DNA from: Acidobacteriota bacterium
GTDB taxonomy: Bacteria > Acidobacteriota > Thermoanaerobaculia > UBA5066
Direction: 5' to 3'
Length of the DNA: 14,110 nt
Assembly (NCBI GenBank): GCA_016789625.1
Contig: JAEUQS010000517.1
Span: 1 to 14,110, forward strand
Shown here one piece after another: positions 6,906 through 13,996 of the stretch. Positions within the stretch are counted from its first letter, which is position 1; the number at the start of each line of letters is the position of its first letter. Below the pieces are notes generated by a model. The model saw only the letters and a list, made by a program, of their open reading frames with translations. It did no database searches and was not told where the DNA came from. The translations under genes and the position numbers were made by a program.

Positions 6906-6922
6906 GGCGTCCTACGGACGCC
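6906..6922. repeat. Hairpin 3 of a three-hairpin array
   Basis: Perfect seven-base arms GGCGTCC and GGACGCC with a TAC loop. It follows hairpin 2 after three bases and ends ten bases before the TAGACT hexamer of the next gene, so it covers the place where a -35 element would lie. A role as operator for the reductase gene is therefore possible besides an RNA-level role. Confidence 0.6.
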
Positions 6923-6932
6923 CGGGCTCGCA

Positions 6933-6938
6933 TAGACT
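6933..6938 (+). promoter_or_regulatory. Candidate -10 box (TAGACT) of the acyl-reductase operon, leaderless type
   Basis: TAGACT ends six bases before GTG 6945, which lacks any Shine-Dalgarno. This fits transcription starting at the start codon. No -35 match is evident in the hairpin region upstream. Confidence 0.35.
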
Positions 6939-6944
6939 CGGCCC

Positions 6945-8147
6945 GTGAGTGACACCGCTTCTGCCCCCAAGACGAGGAAGCCCCGTAAGGCGGCCGCGCC
7001 CGGAACACGGACGGCCCCCAAGCGCTCCCCCCGCAAACAAGCGGCGGGCCCGGTAACAGAGGCCGAGCACACCGTCCTCTTCACCGGCTTTCCGGGCTTC
7101 ATCGGCGCCCGGCTGATTCCGCGGCTCCTCGAGCTGCGCCCCGACACGCTCTTCCACTGCCTCGTGCAGGAGAAGTTCGTCGAGATGGCCAAGACCTCGA
7201 TCGCCGACCTGGACGCGCAGCACCCGGGCCTCGCCCGGCGCATGAACCTCGTCGTCGGCGACATCACGGCGCCGGGCCTCGGCCTGGCCGAGCAGGCCGC
7301 GAAGGTGCTCAAGAAGTCGCTCACGGGCTGCTACCACCTGGCCGCCGTGTACGACCTGACGATCGCGCGCGAGATCGCCATGCGCATCAACGTCGAGGGC
7401 ACGCGGAACGTCCTCGAGTTCCTTTCGGAATGCCCGAAGCTCACGCGCTTCGACTACGTCTCGACGGCCTACGTCTCCGGCACGGCGGTGGGCCTCTACC
7501 GCGAGACGGACCTCGACGTGGGCCAGCGCTTCAAGAACTACTACGAGGAGACGAAGTTCCTCGCCGAGGTCGCCGTCGTCGACTCCGGTCTGCCCACCAC
7601 GATCTACCGCCCGGGCATCGTCGTCGGCGATTCGAAAACCGGCGTCACCGCGAAGTTCGATGGTCCGTACTACGCGCTGAACGCCATGAAGCTCCTGCCC
7701 TCACCCGGCGTCTTCATGAAGGTCGGCTCGGGCAAGGCGCTCGTGAGCCTCGTGCCCGTGGACTTCGTGCTCGAAGGCATCGCGCGGCTCTCGACCTGGG
7801 AGGGCGCCGTCGGCGTCACGTACAACCTCACCGACCCGCACGCGCTCTCGGCCTACGAGATCGAGGAGCTCTTCGCGAAATCGCTCGGCAAGGCCTTCGT
7901 CTATCTGCCGGTGCCGATCGTGCTCGCCAAGCTCGCGTTCGCGCCCAAGCCCGTGCAGAAGTACATGGGCATGCCGGGGCAGTCGCTCGATTACTTCGAT
8001 CATCCGTGCCGCTACGACGCCACGAACGCCACGCGCGATCTGGCCCAGTTCGGCGTGTCCTGCCCGCGCTTCGACGAGTACGTCCAGACGCTCGTGAATT
8101 TCTACCTGAAGAAGTCGGGCGAGATCACGCGGGGGGCGATGATTTGA
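6945..8147 (+). CDS. Fatty acyl reductase/thioester reductase-like SDR with basic N-terminal tail
   Basis: A 400-residue protein whose core (about 43-390) is an extended SDR of the male-sterility/NAD_binding_4 type. The nucleotide motif is TGFPGFIG (47-54), a catalytic Ser/Thr block STAYVSG at 173-179, and the YxxxK pair Tyr200/Lys204 (YYEETKFLAE). Family members reduce acyl-CoA or carrier-bound acyl thioesters to aldehydes or alcohols; an epimerase-like activity on another lipid is the alternative. Residues 1-36 form a Lys/Arg/Ala/Pro-rich, probably disordered tail unusual for the family. The GTG at 6945 is chosen because no other ATG or GTG occurs before residue 81. The next gene, an aldehyde dehydrogenase, overlaps its stop, hinting at consecutive steps with a long-chain aldehyde (inference). 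It could alternatively be the keto-reductase of the sphingolipid pathway upstream. Confidence 0.78.
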   Translation: MSDTASAPKTRKPRKAAAPGTRTAPKRSPRKQAAGPVTEAEHTVLFTGFPGFIGARLIPRLLELRPDTLFHCLVQEKFVEMAKTSIADLDAQHPGLARRMNLVVGDITAPGLGLAEQAAKVLKKSLTGCYHLAAVYDLTIAREIAMRINVEGTRNVLEFLSECPKLTRFDYVSTAYVSGTAVGLYRETDLDVGQRFKNYYEETKFLAEVAVVDSGLPTTIYRPGIVVGDSKTGVTAKFDGPYYALNAMKLLPSPGVFMKVGSGKALVSLVPVDFVLEGIARLSTWEGAVGVTYNLTDPHALSAYEIEELFAKSLGKAFVYLPVPIVLAKLAFAPKPVQKYMGMPGQSLDYFDHPCRYDATNATRDLAQFGVSCPRFDEYVQTLVNFYLKKSGEITRGAMI

Positions 8148-9844
8148 GCCTTTCCCCGCTCCCCATCGATCTGGGAAGGCGCAGTCCCCGGTACGACGGG
8201 ACGCCCTTCCCGTTCACCAACCGCTCGATCATCGATGGTCAGGACGTCGACACGGGGCGCTCCTTCCCGGCGATGAACCCGGCGCGCGGCGAGCCGTTCG
8301 CGACCGTGGGCCGGGCGGGGATTCCCGAGATCGACGCCGCCGTGGCCGCGGCAAAGAGAGCGTTCGGCCACTGGGCTCATCTCCCGGTGCAGGCCCGCAT
8401 GAAGTTCCTCGCCCGGATCCTCGAGGAGATGCTCACGTGCCACGAGGACGTCGCCCGGCTCATCGCGACCGAGCAGGGAAAGCCGGTCGGTGAGGCGCGC
8501 GCGGTGGACATCGTTCCGGTGGCCGACACGCTGCGCTATCTCTCGCGAAACGCCGGCAGGCTCCTCGCGCCGCGGCACGTGGAGTACGAGCAGATCCTCT
8601 TCTCGCACAAGAACGCGGGCTTCCGTTTCGAGCCGCTCGGCGTCATCGCCGTGGTCACGCCCTGGAACTTCCCGTTCGGCATCCCGTTCGTCGAGATCGT
8701 GGCCTGTCTCGCGGCGGGCAACACCGTGGTGCTCAAGCCCGCGTCGGCGACCGCGCTCACGGGCCTGGCCGTGGGCGACATCTGCAGGCGGGCCGGATTG
8801 CCGCCCGGAGTCGTGAACGTGGTGACGGCCGGAGGGGCCGACACGAACCACCTCGTCGAGCACCCGGGCATCTCGAAGATCCTCTTCACGGGCTCGGTCG
8901 CGACGGGTTCCATGGTCATGCAGCGCGCGGCGAAAAACCTCACGGGCGTCGTGCTCGAGCTGGGCGGCAAGGATCCGGCCGTGGTCGCGGCCGACGCCGA
9001 TCTCGAGCGCGCGGCCTCGGGCATCGTGTGGGGCGCTTTCGTGAACGCGGGGCAGACCTGCGGCTCCGTGGAGCGCGTCTACGTGGTCGAGGAGGTCGCC
9101 GAGGCGTTCATCGCCAAGGTGGTGGAGAAGACCAAGGCCATCCGCATGGGCGATCCGCTCGTGGAGACGACCGACCTGGGGCCCCTGAGCGTACCCGAGC
9201 AGCGCGAGCTCGTGGAGGCGCACGTGAGAGACGCCGTGGAGCGGGGAGCGCGCGTTCTCACGGGCGGCGAGCGCCCGAGCGCCAAGGGCAACTGGTTCCC
9301 CCCGACGGTGCTCGCGGACGTGGACGGCTCGATGCTCGCCATGCGCGACGAGACGTTCGGGCCCACGCTCCCGATCCAGGTCGTGAAGGACCTCGACGAA
9401 GCGATCCGGCTCGCGAACGACTCGGAGTTCGGCCTCACGGCCTCGGGCTGGACGCGCTCGCGCAAGACGGCCCAGCGGCTCGTCGCGGAGCTCTCGGCGG
9501 GCACGGTGACGATCAACGACCACCTCTTCTCGTTCGGCGAGCCCACGGCGACCTGGGGCGGCATCAAGAAATCAGGCATCGGCCGGAGCCATGCCGTCTA
9601 CGGCCTCCACGAGCTCGTGAACGTGAAGCACGTGAGCATCGACATGGGGCCGGCCCCCGCCATGCCGTGGTGGTATCCCTACGACGGCGCCTTCCAGCGC
9701 TTCACGAAGCGCGCCTTCGGAACGCTCTACTCGAACGACCCGCGTCAGAAGATCCCGGACGCGATCGGCCTCATGGGCAGCGGACGCTTCTTCGGGTTCC
9801 TCGAGGTGTCGAAGGTCGCGCGGAAGCTCAAGAAGGTCTTCTAG
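8144..9844 (+). CDS. NAD(P)-dependent aldehyde dehydrogenase with C-terminal extension
   Basis: A 566-residue ALDH-superfamily enzyme oxidising an aldehyde to an acid. Landmarks: VTPWNFPFGIP (171-181, Asn174), Lys198 in VVLKPA, FTGSVATG (248-255), catalytic base Glu272 in LELGGKDP, nucleophile Cys306 in GQTCGS, and ETFGP (403-407), all intact. The catalytic domain ends near residue 500 (LVNVKHVSID). About 65 extra residues follow, with a WWYPYDGAF block and a basic end (KVARKLKKVF) that might contact membrane or partner. The start is taken as TTG 8144 because it overlaps the preceding stop as TTGA and gives a normal N-terminus; the first in-frame ATG is about 43 codons further in and would cut the domain. 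A G-run at 8131-8136 may serve as a weak ribosome site. Its coupling to the acyl reductase suggests a fatty aldehyde substrate; succinate semialdehyde-type substrates are possible. Confidence 0.85.
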   Translation: MSLSPLPIDLGRRSPRYDGTPFPFTNRSIIDGQDVDTGRSFPAMNPARGEPFATVGRAGIPEIDAAVAAAKRAFGHWAHLPVQARMKFLARILEEMLTCHEDVARLIATEQGKPVGEARAVDIVPVADTLRYLSRNAGRLLAPRHVEYEQILFSHKNAGFRFEPLGVIAVVTPWNFPFGIPFVEIVACLAAGNTVVLKPASATALTGLAVGDICRRAGLPPGVVNVVTAGGADTNHLVEHPGISKILFTGSVATGSMVMQRAAKNLTGVVLELGGKDPAVVAADADLERAASGIVWGAFVNAGQTCGSVERVYVVEEVAEAFIAKVVEKTKAIRMGDPLVETTDLGPLSVPEQRELVEAHVRDAVERGARVLTGGERPSAKGNWFPPTVLADVDGSMLAMRDETFGPTLPIQVVKDLDEAIRLANDSEFGLTASGWTRSRKTAQRLVAELSAGTVTINDHLFSFGEPTATWGGIKKSGIGRSHAVYGLHELVNVKHVSIDMGPAPAMPWWYPYDGAFQRFTKRAFGTLYSNDPRQKIPDAIGLMGSGRFFGFLEVSKVARKLKKVF

Positions 9845-9851
9845 CCTCGAG

Positions 9852-11690
9852 ATGGGCGCGCCTCCGGATCTCTCCCTCTACCCCGACCAGCCGGGGATCT
9901 ACCTCTACAAGGACGCCAGGGGGAAGATCCTCTACGTCGGCAAGGCGCGGTCGGTTCGCAAGCGCCTCGCGTCGTACTTCGTGGCGGGGCCGAAGCACCC
10001 GAAGACGGAGGCCCTCCTCGACGAGTTCGTCACGATCGACACCGTCGTCGCGAACACCGAGAGCGAGGCGCTCGCTCTCGAGAACGCGTTCATCAAGAAG
10101 CACAAGCCCCGGTACAACGTGCTCCTTCGCGACGACAAGACGTACCCCTACATCAAGGTCACGACGGGGGAGACCTGGCCCCGCGCGTTCGTGACGCGCC
10201 GCGTGCAGCGCGACGGGCATTCGTACTTCGGGCCGTTCCTGCCGGCCCGCACGTGCCGCGGAGCGATGAAGATGGTCACGCGGCTGTTCCAGATCCGCAC
10301 GTGCCGCATCGAGATCGACGGCACGCTGCCCCGGCCCTGCCTCTACTTCGACATGGGCGCCTGCCTCGGCCCCTGCGCCTCGGGGCTCACCACGAAGGAG
10401 GCCTACGACGGCGCGGTGGACGACGTGACGCTGTTTCTCTCCGGACGCGGCGAGGAGCTGGCCCCCCGCCTGAGGGAGAAGATGGAGGCCGCGGCCGGAG
10501 ACGAGCACTTCGAGCTGGCGGCGGCCTACCGGGACTGTCTGCGCACCATCGACGAGCTGGCGGCGAAACAGCGCGTGCAGAGCCTCACGGGCGAGGACAT
10601 CGACGTGTTCGGCGAGTTTCTCGACGACGGCAACCTCGCCGTGGCCCTGCTCCTCGTGCGGGGCGGCACCGTGCTGGATTCGCGCGAGTATTTCTGGGAG
10701 CGCTTCGACGCAGCGCCCGAGGAGTTCTGGCCCGCGCTCCTCTCGCAGTACTACGACACCATAGCCGACGGCACGCCGGGCTCCCACGCCGCGGCCTCGT
10801 TCCTCCCGCGCGAGGTGCACCTCCCCGTGGAGCTGCCCGAGGACGTGCTCCTGCCCATCGAGACCTGGCTCTCCGAGCGACGGGGCTCGAAGGTCGTCGT
10901 CCGCACACCGCAGCGGGGCTCCGCGTTCGAAAGGGTGCGCATCGCGCGCGACAACGCGCGCCAGAACCACCTGCGCCGCTTCAAGCGCGTGCGGGAGTCT
11001 GGCGAGAAGGCGACGCTCGCGCTCGCGAAGGCGCTGGATCTCGACAGGAGACCGTCGCGCATCGAGTGCTTCGACATCTCGCACAACCAGGGCGAGGCGA
11101 CGTACGCGTCCTGCGTCGTCTTCGTGGACGGCGAGCCCCGCACGGACGACTACCGGGTCTTCAAGATCGACATGCCCATTCCCGACGACTTCGCCTCGAT
11201 CGCCGAGGCGGTGGGGCGGAGGTACGGCCGCGTGCGCGACGAGGGCGGCGAGATGCCCGACCTCCTCGTGATCGACGGCGGAAAGGGCCAGCTTTCTGCG
11301 GCCCTTTCCGCGCTGGATCGGCTCGGCATCGAGCTGCCGGCCGCGGGCCTCGCCAAGCGCGAGGAGGAGGTCTTCGTGCCGGGCCGATCGGCGCCCATCC
11401 TGCTGCCGCGCCGCCACGCCGGGCTGAGGCTCCTGCAGCGCGCCCGCGACGAAGCTCACCGGTTCGGGCGGAAGCACCATCGGCGGGCTCTCGGCAGGCG
11501 GCTCGTCGCGAGTGAGCTGCTCGGGGTTCCGGGCCTGGGCCCGGCCCGGGTGAAGACGCTGCTCGCGGCGTTCGGCAGCGCGGCGAACGTCTTCGCCGCC
11601 ACCGAAGAGGCGCTGGCCGTCGTCGCGGGAAAGACCGTCGCCTCGCGGATCGTCCGGTTTCGTGCTGATACCGAGACCCAGGGAGGCTAA
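9852..11690 (+). CDS. uvrC: UvrC, excinuclease ABC subunit C
   Basis: A 612-residue nucleotide-excision repair nuclease that, with UvrA and UvrB, cuts on both sides of a DNA lesion. In order: the N-terminal GIY-YIG nuclease (GIYLYKD at 15-21, YVGKA at 28-32, metal-binding Glu77), a four-cysteine Fe-S site at Cys151, Cys163, Cys171 and Cys175 with the E. coli spacing, and a UVR motif for UvrB contact (about 207-237). Then come the RNase H-like nuclease with Asp408 (FDIS), Asp475 (IDGGKG) and His536 (DEAHRF), and a terminal helix-hairpin-helix (about 553-590). All catalytic residues are present and the length is normal. ATG 9852 lies seven bases after the aldehyde dehydrogenase stop, with only a weak ribosome site, so it is probably read from the same transcript. 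DNA repair is not obviously linked to the lipid genes before it. Confidence 0.97.
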   Translation: MGAPPDLSLYPDQPGIYLYKDARGKILYVGKARSVRKRLASYFVAGPKHPKTEALLDEFVTIDTVVANTESEALALENAFIKKHKPRYNVLLRDDKTYPYIKVTTGETWPRAFVTRRVQRDGHSYFGPFLPARTCRGAMKMVTRLFQIRTCRIEIDGTLPRPCLYFDMGACLGPCASGLTTKEAYDGAVDDVTLFLSGRGEELAPRLREKMEAAAGDEHFELAAAYRDCLRTIDELAAKQRVQSLTGEDIDVFGEFLDDGNLAVALLLVRGGTVLDSREYFWERFDAAPEEFWPALLSQYYDTIADGTPGSHAAASFLPREVHLPVELPEDVLLPIETWLSERRGSKVVVRTPQRGSAFERVRIARDNARQNHLRRFKRVRESGEKATLALAKALDLDRRPSRIECFDISHNQGEATYASCVVFVDGEPRTDDYRVFKIDMPIPDDFASIAEAVGRRYGRVRDEGGEMPDLLVIDGGKGQLSAALSALDRLGIELPAAGLAKREEEVFVPGRSAPILLPRRHAGLRLLQRARDEAHRFGRKHHRRALGRRLVASELLGVPGLGPARVKTLLAAFGSAANVFAATEEALAVVAGKTVASRIVRFRADTETQGG

Positions 11691-11707
11691 ACTTCCGTAA
11701 CACGCGC

Positions 11708-13228
11708 ATGGCAGACGAAAAGAACGCCTCGGCCGCTTCGCAGAAGCTGACGGGAGGAACCCTCGACCGCACCGGACTCCTCGAGATCTTCCGGAATCTC
11801 TACGTCGAGCGGGCCACGGTGCTCCTCCTGGTCTCTCACCGCACGGAAGAGCGCTCGTTCTGGTTTCACAAGGGACAGCTCCTCTCGGCCGCCTCGAACC
11901 GCGAAGCCCAGCTCGTCGGGGAGCTCCTCCGGACGTTCGGCCTGGCCGACGAGTCCGTGCTCTTCTCCGCGTTCGAGCGCGCGCTGGCCGAGCCGGGGCG
12001 CGGGCTCGCGCGCGCGCTCACCGAGACCGGCGCGGTACCGAAGTACGTGGCCGACGCGTGTGTGCGCGCTCTCGCCGAGCGGATCCTCTACGAGTCGTTC
12101 CAGTGGACGGCCGGCGCGTTCACCATCACCAACCTCGAGAAGCCGCCCGACCTGCCGGTCACGTTCGACCGCACGAACGCCAGCCTGATCCTCGAGGGGC
12201 TGCGCCGGCTTCCGTATTCGGCTCCGTTCCCCGGCCCGCCGCTGGACCCGAAGGCGAGACCCGTGCTCGCGCAAGACCTGCTGCTCCGTTACCAGTGGGT
12301 CACCCTGACGAACGAGGAGGCCGACGTCCTCGGCCATGTGGACGGCCACCGGCCGGCCTCGGAGGTCAGCATGGACCTCCGGATCCTCGCCCGTCTCGTC
12401 GCGATCGGGCTCATCCAGCTGGTGCCCCCCGGCAAGCAGCTGGAAACGCGCGACATGGAATCGCAGGCGATCCTCAACGTCGAGATCTCCGGAGCCGCCC
12501 CTCCGACCCGCCTCGCCGAGCAGCACGAGGCCCAGTCGAAGCTCGTGGCGAACACCTATCGCCGCATCGACTGGGTGACGCTCTACGAGATCCTCGGGGT
12601 CCCCCGCGACGCGCCGGGGGAGGACATCCAGCGGGCCCTGCAGGAAAAGGCCCGCACGTTCCATCCCGATCACCACCTCAAGACGGCCCTCTCGGCTCAC
12701 CGCGAGGCGCTCGAGACGCTGTTCAAGAAGGTCCAGCTCGCCGACAGGACGTTTCGCACGGCCGAGAGCCGCGTGCTCTACGACGAGAGCCTGCTGCAAG
12801 GACAGTCCGTCGTCACGACGACGAACATGGGCGCCACGGAGGAAGTGCGGCAGCAGATGGCCCGAGCCAACTACATCCGCGCGCGGAGCCTCTTCGAGCA
12901 GGAAGACTATTACCCGGCTTACGAAATGGTGCGCCAGTCCGTGGAGTTCGACCCCGGCAAGGCCGACTACTGGATCCTCCTCTCGCGGGTGCAGCGAAAG
13001 AACCCCAAGTGGGTGCGGCAGGCGGCCGAGACCATGCGTCGCGCGTCGCAGCGGCTGCCCGAGAGCGTGGACGTGTGGCTGGAGCTGGCCGAGGCCTGCG
13101 CCGCCGAGCGCAACGAGCCCGAGCGGGTGAAGGCCCTCAAAGAGGTCATGAAGATCGATCCCGGCAACCGCAGGGCCCAGTCGCTCCTGGCCGAGATCGC
13201 GTCGATGAAGCCGGGTAGAGGCAGATAG
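11708..13228 (+). CDS. DUF4388 - J-domain - TPR protein
   Basis: A 506-residue cytosolic protein of three parts. Residues about 12-145 resemble DUF4388 (PATAN-type), starting with the GTLDRTGLLEIFRNLYVERATVLL pattern and the FWFHKGQLLSA strand; these domains occur in bacterial signalling and gliding/polarity proteins. A central stretch (180-250) looks like a small winged-helix-type region. Residues about 289-361 form a J domain with the intact HPD tripeptide (319-321), which in the family activates DnaK-type Hsp70 ATPase. The C-terminus (about 387-497) contains TPR-like helical pairs such as ARSLFEQEDYYPAYEMVRQSVEFDP. The J domain is internal rather than N-terminal, so this is a client-delivery or scaffold co-chaperone, not DnaJ itself. 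The start at ATG 11708 is 17 bases after uvrC; a GGGAGG overlaps the uvrC end but is too distant for ideal initiation. The partner and client are unknown. Confidence 0.85.
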   Translation: MADEKNASAASQKLTGGTLDRTGLLEIFRNLYVERATVLLLVSHRTEERSFWFHKGQLLSAASNREAQLVGELLRTFGLADESVLFSAFERALAEPGRGLARALTETGAVPKYVADACVRALAERILYESFQWTAGAFTITNLEKPPDLPVTFDRTNASLILEGLRRLPYSAPFPGPPLDPKARPVLAQDLLLRYQWVTLTNEEADVLGHVDGHRPASEVSMDLRILARLVAIGLIQLVPPGKQLETRDMESQAILNVEISGAAPPTRLAEQHEAQSKLVANTYRRIDWVTLYEILGVPRDAPGEDIQRALQEKARTFHPDHHLKTALSAHREALETLFKKVQLADRTFRTAESRVLYDESLLQGQSVVTTTNMGATEEVRQQMARANYIRARSLFEQEDYYPAYEMVRQSVEFDPGKADYWILLSRVQRKNPKWVRQAAETMRRASQRLPESVDVWLELAEACAAERNEPERVKALKEVMKIDPGNRRAQSLLAEIASMKPGRGR

Positions 13229-13232
13229 AGCG

Positions 13233-13310
13233 ATGTCCGTCGTCATGGAAGCGAAGTTCGGCTCCGCCCGTTCCGGGCTGCGCACCGGGCAGGGGCCGCT
13301 GAGGCCGTGA
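13233..13310 (+). CDS. Possible 25-codon ORF coupled to the DUF4126 gene
   Basis: ATG 13233 begins four bases after the J-domain gene stop and encodes 25 residues (MSVVMEAKFGSARSGLRTGQ then GPLRP). Its TGA overlaps the GTG start of the DUF4126 gene as GTGA, the arrangement seen in translational coupling. Only a weak purine stretch precedes it. It may be a coupling leader peptide or simply chance; there is no recognised product. Confidence 0.2.
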   Translation: MSVVMEAKFGSARSGLRTGQGPLRP

Positions 13311-13951
13311 ACCCGTCCATCCCCGCCGCGTTCGGCACCGGACTGGGGCTGGCGGCGGGAGCGGGGCTGAACGCTTACGCCGTCCTCCTCGTGTACGGCG
13401 TGATCGCTCACTTCTTTCCCGAGGAGTACCCGGGCGCGATCGCGCAGGTCCTGGGATCTCCAACGGCGCTCCTCGTCATCGCCGGGCTCTTTCTCCTCGA
13501 GTTCTTCGCCGACAAGATTCCCGTGCTCGACCACGTGTGGGACGTCCTCCATTCGGTGATCCGGCCGGTCGCCGGGGCCGTCCTCGCGATCGCCTCGATG
13601 GAGCCTCAGTCCGACACGGCGCTCAGCGTCGTGGCGGGAGGGGCGGGGGGCGTCACGGCGCTCGCGTCGCACCTCGTGAAGGCGGCGACCCGCGTGTCGT
13701 CCACGGCGCTCACGGGCGGCGTCGCGAACATCGCGCTCTCGATCGCCGAGGACGTGATGGCCTTCGTGCAGGCGCTCGTGTCGATGTTCCTCCCGCTCGT
13801 CGCGCTCACCGTGGTGGCCTTCTTCGGGCTGCTCTTCATCTTCACGGTGCCGCGCATCGCCCGGAAGTTCGACCTCCTGGGCCGCCGACGCCCCAAGCCC
13901 CCCGGGTCGCCTCCCTCGGGCGAGTACCCGCGCGTGAAACCCGCGTCCTGA
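13307..13951 (+). CDS. DUF4126 family membrane protein
   Basis: A 214-residue integral membrane protein of the DUF4126 family, whose function is unknown. The family signature is visible at about 64-92 as LEFFADKIPVLDHVWDVLHS followed by IRPVAGAVL. Hydrophobic segments lie near residues 6-33, 48-66, 85-97, 106-125 and 148-180, and the C-terminal tail is basic and Pro-rich. The start is GTG 13307, the first start codon in an otherwise open frame after 13228; GAGG lies just two bases before it, so initiation probably depends on coupling with upstream translation. It is likely the last gene of the transcript starting at 6945. A conserved GxGLNAYA motif near 18-25 (AGAGLNAYA) also fits the family. 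Its substrate or role cannot be inferred from its neighbours. Confidence 0.85.
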   Translation: MNPSIPAAFGTGLGLAAGAGLNAYAVLLVYGVIAHFFPEEYPGAIAQVLGSPTALLVIAGLFLLEFFADKIPVLDHVWDVLHSVIRPVAGAVLAIASMEPQSDTALSVVAGGAGGVTALASHLVKAATRVSSTALTGGVANIALSIAEDVMAFVQALVSMFLPLVALTVVAFFGLLFIFTVPRIARKFDLLGRRRPKPPGSPPSGEYPRVKPAS

Positions 13952-13990
13952 ATTTGTTCAGCCCTCCGGGCCGGGAAACGCCTCCGCCGT

Positions 13991-13996
13991 TACCAT
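13991..13996 (+). promoter_or_regulatory. Candidate -10 box (TACCAT) for the last gene
   Basis: TACCAT ends seven bases before GTG 14004 and overlaps the ATG at 13995. If it is a -10 element, that ATG cannot be in the transcript and GTG 14004 would be a leaderless start. There is no recognisable -35. Confidence 0.3.

Noticed and set aside
6864..6922. The hairpin array as a CRISPR array or intrinsic terminator
   Set aside because: The three stems have different sequences with no spacers of regular length, and no T-run follows any of them.
7430..8143. N-terminal extension of the aldehyde dehydrogenase frame through the upstream SDR gene
   Set aside because: The extension is low-complexity Arg/Ala-rich shadow of the SDR coding sequence; the TTG at 8144 gives a standard ALDH N-terminus and overlaps the SDR stop.
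9828..11480. A 550-codon minus-strand frame antisense to uvrC
   Set aside because: Arg/Val/Glu-rich with no motif, opposite a gene with complete UvrC catalytic residues; a coding shadow.
11687..13672. A 661-codon minus-strand frame antisense to the J-domain and DUF4126 genes
   Set aside because: It crosses two well-supported genes on the other strand and shows only shadow-type composition.
13948..13961. CTGAA/TTCAG inverted repeat at the end of the DUF4126 gene as a terminator
   Set aside because: Only five AT-leaning base pairs, no T-run, and it includes the stop codon; likely chance.
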